A DNA stretch of 64,000 nt, from NCBI GenBank assembly GCA_027563935.2, contig CM050452.1:34108850-34172849 (forward strand), read 5' to 3'. The position numbers were made by a program, and so were the translations under genes. Under the pieces are notes generated by a model. The model had not been told where the DNA came from. It saw nothing but the letters and a program-made list of their open reading frames with translations, and did not search any database. The stretch is from Costus lasius. Lineage: Eukaryota; Streptophyta; Magnoliopsida; Zingiberales; Costaceae. How positions within the stretch are numbered: position 1 is the first letter of the stretch; the number at the start of each line of letters is the position of its first letter. Positions 57,487 to 64,000 of the stretch are shown one piece after another.

Positions 57487-59170
57487 TGTTGGGGTATGCC
57501 CTTAAGGCTAATGTTTGAGGCCTTGGGATTCTTACAGTATCATGTATAAACTCTTATGTTTATAAAGGCAATGGTTGTTATTCAGTTTGTTACATTGTCT
57601 GCTGCAATAAGTGTGCTTCTGAATAATGTCTCAATGCTGTTCAGCTTGGCTGACATGCTGTAATGTCCTTAGTCGAGATATCTTGGTGAACATGAGACAG
57701 CCTTGATATAATTGAGACTAATATGTGTTCTAATCTTATAGGATGCTTCGAGCATGGAATAAGATGTAGACTCATGGGTACATTGGATGTACTGGACAGA
57801 CCCTACTAGGATATTCAATTGCTTGTCACAATGTGAATAATCCTTGTTTGCAACAAGTAGCACATGTCCTCTGACTTGAGATCACTTGTGTTTCTAAATG
57901 ATGATTATCATTGTTTTGAGGTAGTTCAATATCATTTGAAACATAATGGTTATAGACTATCTTGGATAATGATCATGAGTCATGTTAGGGCATTAGTGAT
58001 AGATATAGGATTGCCGTCTCCTTGATTGGAGTGTGATGTTCTAAAGGGGCCCCCCTGAATGAGATGATTGAGAAAGTGTATGGCCATACCCAGGTGACTA
58101 TGTTCATCTGATCTAATCATGCTCATCATATTGGAGCTACAGGCTTGACACGCTTGTCCAATAAGAACGTCCAGTGGCAAAGGAAACATGTATGCCTAGT
58201 GAAGTGGATTCACACTTGTGCTGTGGTTTGGGTGTAGTCTTGGAAGACTCTTTCCTTTATATCGGGAGACAGTGATGTGTTGCTAGATACCCCTCACTGA
58301 TTGTGATAACGTAAGTTATCGTTACTGACATTTAAAGGAAACCCTTAGGGTCGCACAATTTGATGATATGGCTTACTTAAGTCAGATCGTGTGGACTGAA
58401 TTGTTTTGATTCAGTTTAAAAGGAGTTTAAACTCTGATTGTAAGTGAGATCTGGTCTGATCATGTTTGATTGATTAGGGCTTGAGATCGGTAAGCTTCGA
58501 TCGAGAGTATTGATGCTGGATCGGTGAGATCAAGAGCATCGAGAGATGTACGGTTAGATCTTGAACCTTCATGGTTCATATGAGATTTAGACCATGGCTT
58601 GGCTTGGTTCAATTTGGTCTTTGAACCAATTGCAATTGGACCGAACACAATTGAACCGGTTCACATATGTGAACGCATGGTTCAATTGAATTGGCGTTTT
58701 GGATTGGTTCACATGACATAAGCGCATGGCTTCATGACTTTCCAATTTTGGAAGTCTTGTAACGCCTAATGCCTAAACGCCAAATTGCCAAAACGCCTCT
58801 TGTCTTGGAAGCTCTCTCGTGCGTGGTGTATCATCGAGACGAAGAGGAGAGCTTTCGGAAAAGAGAGGATCATCTCATCTCCTCCATACAAAAGGATAAC
58901 TTGGCATTTTTGCTAGCACAAGAATTGCGCAAGGAGGAAGCCATCATCACCTTTGTGTGCGTCTTCTTTGGAGGAGAGCCAATTCGCCCTCTTGCTTCCA
59001 AATCGCCATCCACTCATGGCCATGGTGAGATCTTCTCTTGATCTATGAAATGAATCAAAGTTGATTATATAGACATACTACATGCGATCCTATGGAAACT
59101 CTAATTCCGCCCATGCAAATTTTGAAATTGCGCATGATAGGGTTTCACCCCCTTACTTTAGGGAGCTTCA
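57487..59170 (+). repeat. Family A 5' LTR, plus orientation
   Basis: TGTTGGGGTATGCCC at left and GAGCTTCA at right, followed by the primer site. It is 1,684 bp. The left flank ATACA is one copy of the target; the other lies beyond the window. It holds the TATA-like CTTTATATC at 58255-58263. Confidence 0.95.
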
Positions 59171-59184
59171 ATTGGTATCAGAGC
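59171..59184 (+). other. Primer-binding site (initiator tRNA-Met type)
   Basis: ATTGGTATCAGAGC directly after the LTR end at 59170. Confidence 0.92.
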
Positions 59185-61083
59185 ATGGGTTTTCGGTATG
59201 AATCTATATGATTGCTTTGATCTGATTGTGATCCATATATGATGCCATGTTTACATGCGCTTACTTGATGCTATGTTTACATACTTTGTTTGCGCTTGTA
59301 TCATTGCTACAAGTTGTTTGCGCTTATGCATAGATCTAAGGGTTATCAACATGCGAAGATTAACATGCTAGATATTACATGTATCTTGTTTTTCTTAAGT
59401 TGCGCATGTTCTTTGTTTGCGCTTGTTGAAGATGTTTTTACCAAAACTATCATCTTGCGCGCCCCCTCACATAGATCTATAGGCGCCTACTATAAACCCT
59501 TAGACGGGTTGATAGGGTTGAAGTCATCCTCTAGGAAAGATCCAAATAGTCTGATCAGACCATCTGACAGCCTAGATGGGTCGACCAGATGGCACCTATG
59601 CGCAAGCATGAGGTGGCTATAGGTCGACTGCAGATAGGCGTGTAGCGAGGTCTGGTTGAGACAACCAGTGAACGCACATGAGTTAGGCCCGGGGTCACAC
59701 CCGCTTGCCAGAACTCATGATGGTTGTTCAGCCCTTGGCGCTTGCATGGTTGACCATTAGGTCAACTCAAGTCAGTTAGGACTTGGTGCATGCAAGGGCA
59801 GTGGATCTGACTAGACATGATGAGTGGATCCCTATTAATGGACCATTGTAAGGTAGTAGGGCTCATAAGACAAATAAAATTGATTCCAATGGGATTTTGA
59901 AAATTCTATTTTGTTGATGGATCACATGTTGATTGGATGCCATGATGCTTGTCTATTTCATCTTATGTGGGCTGCCTGTTTTAATGTGTGCTGTGCTGGG
60001 GCCTGCGTGCCTGGATTAAAAATTGTAAATTATTATTATTGTGATCTGCGCATCACATTTTAATTAATTTATGAAATGTAATTGACCTGCGTGTCAATCT
60101 TGTCTAGATAGATTACATTGTAATTCAATCAGACAAGAGCACTGAGCACACTTGGCAGAGGCGCATGTAGCAGTGGCTTGACCAGGTGGGAGGACTAGGG
60201 TTTGACCCTATGACAGGCGCCTTTACCTGGTGGGCGCACCTGAGCTGCAATGGGCGCTTGGGTCCTGGTCTGGGCCAGACAAGATGCAAAAGACCCATGA
60301 AGAAAAGCAAGTGAAGACTTAAGTTAAATTAAGGTCTTACCTAGGCTTGATGGGCTTTTACCACATAAGATCAGCTAGCATTCTATTTATTGTTTTTATA
60401 ATTAGAACTGCATGTTTTTCTTCTGCTATCGCCATAGGATTTGCCTGATAGTAAGAAGATAAAAGACCGTTAAAATCCAACGTTAAATATCAAGCACGTA
60501 AGCCTTCTGGCGCGAAACCTCACTGTTCTAACTATCGTTGGGGCCGTGTTGTACCCACTCAGTGGGCACGCCCATCTATCTTCAGACGGTGTGTGATTTC
60601 ACCTGCGTGTTACAGAGAAGGGATTTATCGCTTCTCGTTGCTCAGCATAGCACGTGGTGGTCCAGGGAGTACGTCAGGTCAGCTTGACCATGTAGGCTAC
60701 ATACTGAGCATATGTTAGCTATATGGAGGCAGCCATCTGTGGGATCAGAGACTGTGTTGTACCAACTCAGTTGGCACAGTCTGCTGGATTGCCCAGATGA
60801 AGGGGAATCGCACGGGTTGGCGATTGGCAGGGACTGCCTACCAGAGATTAGTGCTTGTACTCTCTGTGCATCTTATCTCGCCTGAGCGGGACGCGGAGAC
60901 CAAGTATGAAATCTGGATCCCATCTCACTAAAAGAGTCTTACTCTTTCGGACTGTTTTAATGGATTTTTCAGTCAGATAAAATAGTGAGAAAAGAATCTT
61001 TCTTAAGTCCTGGATTGATTCTAAACATTGATACTGACCTTGCTGTTCTTGCATTGTTGTAGATTCCTGCAGCAACGAACACC
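59185..61083 (+). other. Family A copia leader, complete
   Basis: The only complete plus-strand leader (about 1.9 kb) from primer site to gag ATG. Hairpin positions: GNRA-loop hairpin 59593-59615 (stem ATGC/GCAT here, GTGC/GCAC in most copies), paired hairpins 60546-60569 and 60754-60777, and the CTAGG hairpin near 60190-60215. No conserved coding frame is seen. Confidence 0.92.
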
Positions 61084-61313
61084 ATGAGCTTCAATGTGCG
61101 ATCCCTACTGGGAAGGGAGAAGTTTGCTGTGCCAAACTTCTCAGACTGGTACGGACACCTTAAGATCGTTCTTAAGGCTGAGAGAAAACTGTATGTCCTC
61201 GAGACGGCTATACCGCCTCAACCCGCTCCGAACGCCGCAAGGGCAGTTCGGGATGCCTATGAAAAGCATGTCAATGATAGCATTGATGTCGCTTGCCTGA
61301 TGCTAGCGTCTAT
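61084..61313 (+). pseudogene. gag: Copia gag N-terminus, interrupted
   Basis: ATG at 61084 opens MSFNVRSLLGREKFAV and 77 codons match the family gag (DWYGHLKIVLKAERKLYVLE, SIDVACLMLAS), with a Glu to Gly change in the N-terminal block. It is cut at TCTAT (61309-61313) by the LTR at 61314; the following codons (IVGVCP) are LTR sequence. The rest of the gene should lie beyond the window. Confidence 0.94.
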
Positions 61314-62996
61314 TGTTGGGGTATGCCCTTAAGGCTAATTTTTGAGGCCTTGGGATTGTAACAGTATCATGTATAAACCTTTGTGTTTATAAAGGCAATG
61401 GTTGTTATTCAGTTTGTTACATTGTCTGCTGCAATACATGTGCTTCTGAATAATGTCTCAAAGCTGTTCAGCTTGGCTGACATTCCTTATGTCCTTAGTC
61501 GAGATATCTTGGTGAACATGAGACAGCCTTGATATGGTTAAAACTAATATGTGTTCTAATCTTATAGGATGCTTCGAGCATGGAATAAGATGTAGACTCA
61601 TGGGTACATTGGATGTACTGGACAGACCCTACTAGGATATTCAATTGCTTGTCACAATGTGAATAATCCTTGATTGCGACAAGTGGCACATTTCCTCTGA
61701 CTTGAGATCACTTGTGTTTTCTAAATGATGATTGTCATTGTTTTGAGGTAGTTCAATATCATTTGAAACATAATGGTTATAGACTATCTTGGATGGTGAG
61801 CTTGAATCAGGTTAGGGCACTAGTGATAGATATAGGATTGCCGTCTCCTTGTTTAAGGAGTGTGATGTTCTAAAGGGCCCCCCTGGATGAGATGATTGAG
61901 AAAGTGTATGGCCATACCCAGATGACTATGTTCATCTGATCTAATCATGCTCATCATATTGGAGCTACAAGCTTGACACGCTTGTCCAATAAGAACATCC
62001 AGTGGCAAAGGAAATTTGCATGCCTTGTGAATTGGATTCATACTTGTGCTGTGGTTTGGGTGTAGTCTTGGAAGACTCTTTCCTTTATATCGGGAGATAG
62101 TGATGTGTTGCTAGATACCCCTCACTAATCGTGATGACATGAGTTATCGTTACCGACATTAAAGGAAACCCTCAGGGTCGCACAAATTGATGATATGGCT
62201 TACTTAAGTCAGATCGTGTGGACTGAATTATTTGGGTTCAGTTTAAAGGGATTTAATCTCTGATTGTGAGTGAGATCTGGTCTGATCATGTTTGATTGAT
62301 TAGGGCTTGAGATCGGTAAGCTTCGATCGAGAGAGTAGATGCTAGATCGGTGAGATTAGGAGCATCAAGGGATGAACGGTTAGATCTGGAGCCTTAGGGT
62401 TTAATTATGATCTAGACCAGAGGGCTTGGTTTAATTTGGTATTTGAACCAAATTTAATTGAACCAGCTCATTACTTGAGCGCATGGTTCAAAAGATCAGA
62501 GATTTGCGCTTGGGTAAACTCATGGGCGCATGAGGAGAAGTGGTTTACTAATTTTAGAAGCCATGACTTCTAAATCGTGACCACGCCTCACGTTGAGGTT
62601 ATCATGCTCTATTCTCGCCTCTCATTTTTCTCTTTCGGCGCTTCCTTGGGTGGCGACTTCTTCACGCATTGGAGAAGGATTCGAAAAGGAGAGAACTCTC
62701 ATCTCATTCCCTTCAACCGATCAAGGACCTTTTGAAGATCTTTGCTAGCACAAAGATTCAAAGGAGCAAGTCATATTCGTTTGTGTGCGTCACCTTTGGA
62801 GAAGGAACATTTGCGCCTTTCCTTCCAAGGCACCATCCGATCGATGGCAATGGTATGAATCTAATCTGATTTATACATTATAAGGAGTTGATCACGTGAA
62901 CTTACATTCGATCTTTTGAAACCCTAAGATTCCGCTAGAAAATCTTGTTGCGCCTCCTATTAGGGTTTTCCCCCTTCTTGTTCTAGGGGACTTTCA
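61314..62996 (+). repeat. Family A 5' LTR nested in gag
   Basis: TGTTGGGGTATGCCC to GGGGACTTTCA, 1,683 bp, followed by a primer site and leader. It is therefore the 5' LTR of an element running past the window end. The left flank is TCTAT. Confidence 0.95.
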
Positions 62997-63010
62997 ATTG
63001 GTATCAGAGC
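62997..63010 (+). other. Primer-binding site (initiator tRNA-Met type)
   Basis: ATTGGTATCAGAGC directly after the LTR end at 62996. Confidence 0.92.
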
Positions 63011-64000
63011 TGGTTGATGCATGTTCATATGATTGCTTCATGTTACTGTGTGATCCTTATTTGCGATGCATAGATCTAATTGTCATCACATGCGAAACTA
63101 CATGCTAGTTTATTTTAGATGTTGGCGCATGTGTATTTTTCATGTTGGCGCTTGTTAAAGTCTTCGTTTTGTCAAAAACTTGTATCATGCGCGACTCATT
63201 ATAGATCTAAGGCTCTGCTTTAAACCCTTAGACGGGTTATTAGGATTGAAGTCATCCCCTAGGTTAGATCCAGACAGTCTGATCAGACCATCTGACAGCC
63301 TTGATGGGTTGACCAGATAGCACCTGTGCATAAGCACCTGGTGGCTATAGGTCGACTGCAGACAGGCGTGTAGCGATGTCTGATTGAGACGACTAGTGAA
63401 CACACATGAGTTAGGCCCGGGGTCACACCCGCTAGCCAGATCTCATGAGGGTTGTTTGGCCCTGGCGCATGCATGGTTGACCTTTTGGTCAACTCAAGTC
63501 AGTTACGACTTGGTGCATGCAAGGGCAATGGATCTGACTAGGTTGGATGAGTGGATCCCTAGTAATGGACCGTTGTAAGGTAGTAGGGCATATAAGGAAA
63601 ATAAAATTGATGCCAATGGGGTTTTTCCAAAAATTTTATTTTCTTGAAAGGATCACATGTTTGATTGTGGCATATGCTTGTTTATTTATTCTTATGTGGG
63701 CTGCCCATGTTAAATGTGTGCTGTGCTGGGGCCTGCGTGCCTGTATTAAAGTTGTAAATTAATTATTGTGATCTGCGTATCACATTGTATTTAATTTATA
63801 AAGTGTAATTGACCTGCGTGTCAATCTTGTCTAGATAGATTAATTTGTAAGTTAATCAGACAAGAGCACAGAGCACACATGGCATTGGCGCATGCAGCAG
63901 TGGCTTGACCAGGTGGGAAGTCTAGGGTTCGACCCTAGGACAGGCGTATTTTCCTGGTGGGCGCACCTGAGCTGCAGATGGCGCTTGGGCCCTGGTTTGG
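63011..64000 (+). other. Family A leader, continues past the window
   Basis: First ~990 bp of a leader. It includes the small hairpin at 63321-63343, with loop ATAA in place of GCAA, and a perfect 7-bp hairpin CTAGGGT-TCG-ACCCTAG at 63922-63938. Nothing coding is seen. Confidence 0.92.

Overview
The window is plant nuclear repeat DNA. Essentially every base can be assigned, directly or by its neighbours, to LTR retrotransposons nested in one another, and I found no host gene, rRNA, tRNA gene or CRISPR array. The main family is a Ty1/Copia element, called family A here. It has an LTR of about 1.66-1.70 kb beginning TGTTGGGGTATGCCC, a primer-binding site matching initiator tRNA-Met (TGGTATCAGAGC), a leader of about 1.9 kb, a single gag-PR-INT-RT-RNaseH frame and a purine tract AAGTGGGAGAT. 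The LTR start, LTR size and long leader resemble the Angela/BARE-1 clade (inference). A diverged relative, family B, begins TGTTGGTGTATATGCCC. The other elements are a nearly complete Ty3/Gypsy chromovirus of Del/Tekay type, two solo LTRs of a related Gypsy subfamily, one other solo LTR (TGATG...CATCA) and a decayed Gypsy fragment. A large-genome flowering plant is likely; the species cannot be named from this sequence.

Layout, left to right. 1-1678 is a minus-strand A LTR inserted in a plus-strand A element (pol tail 1679-3426, LTR 3447-5122, extra LTR tail 5123-5341). That element sits in a minus-strand B LTR (5342-6414), which is itself inserted in the pol tail of a plus-strand B element (6415-6830). 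An A leader and gag-pol (about 6831-10851) follow, interrupted by a minus-strand A element (10852-22839) whose gag is split by a solo Gypsy LTR (15718-18582). The two LTRs of that minus-strand element differ strongly and its flanks do not match, so it looks like a recombinant. Next come a Gypsy-type leader/LTR stretch (22840-24095), a Gypsy protease-RT fragment (24096-26080) and a 99-bp LTR scrap.

A second minus-strand A element (26180-39082) carries two insertions: a 1.87-kb solo LTR (27876-29740) and a 2.88-kb solo Gypsy LTR (30043-32920). It sits in the pol tail of a plus-strand A element. That element's LTR (39389-39679 plus 49445-50821) holds the full-length Tekay-like element (39680-49439, target duplication ATGGG). 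Downstream the LTR is followed by a short leader, a second copy of the LTR tail, a pol region (51511-54606) and a further LTR. That last LTR is cut by a minus-strand A element (54890-57486), which is cut by a plus-strand A element (57487-61313), which is cut in gag by another plus-strand A element (61314 to the window end).

The coding regions are copies of two polyprotein types that would package and reverse-transcribe their own RNA. Nearly all carry stops, frameshifts or insertions. The Tekay-like copy is the least damaged, with one missing base between protease and RT. I see no new gene system. The most unusual signals are RNA hairpins in the family A leader supported by compensatory base changes between copies, a frameshift shared by two oppositely oriented copies, and several mosaic or recombinant element structures.
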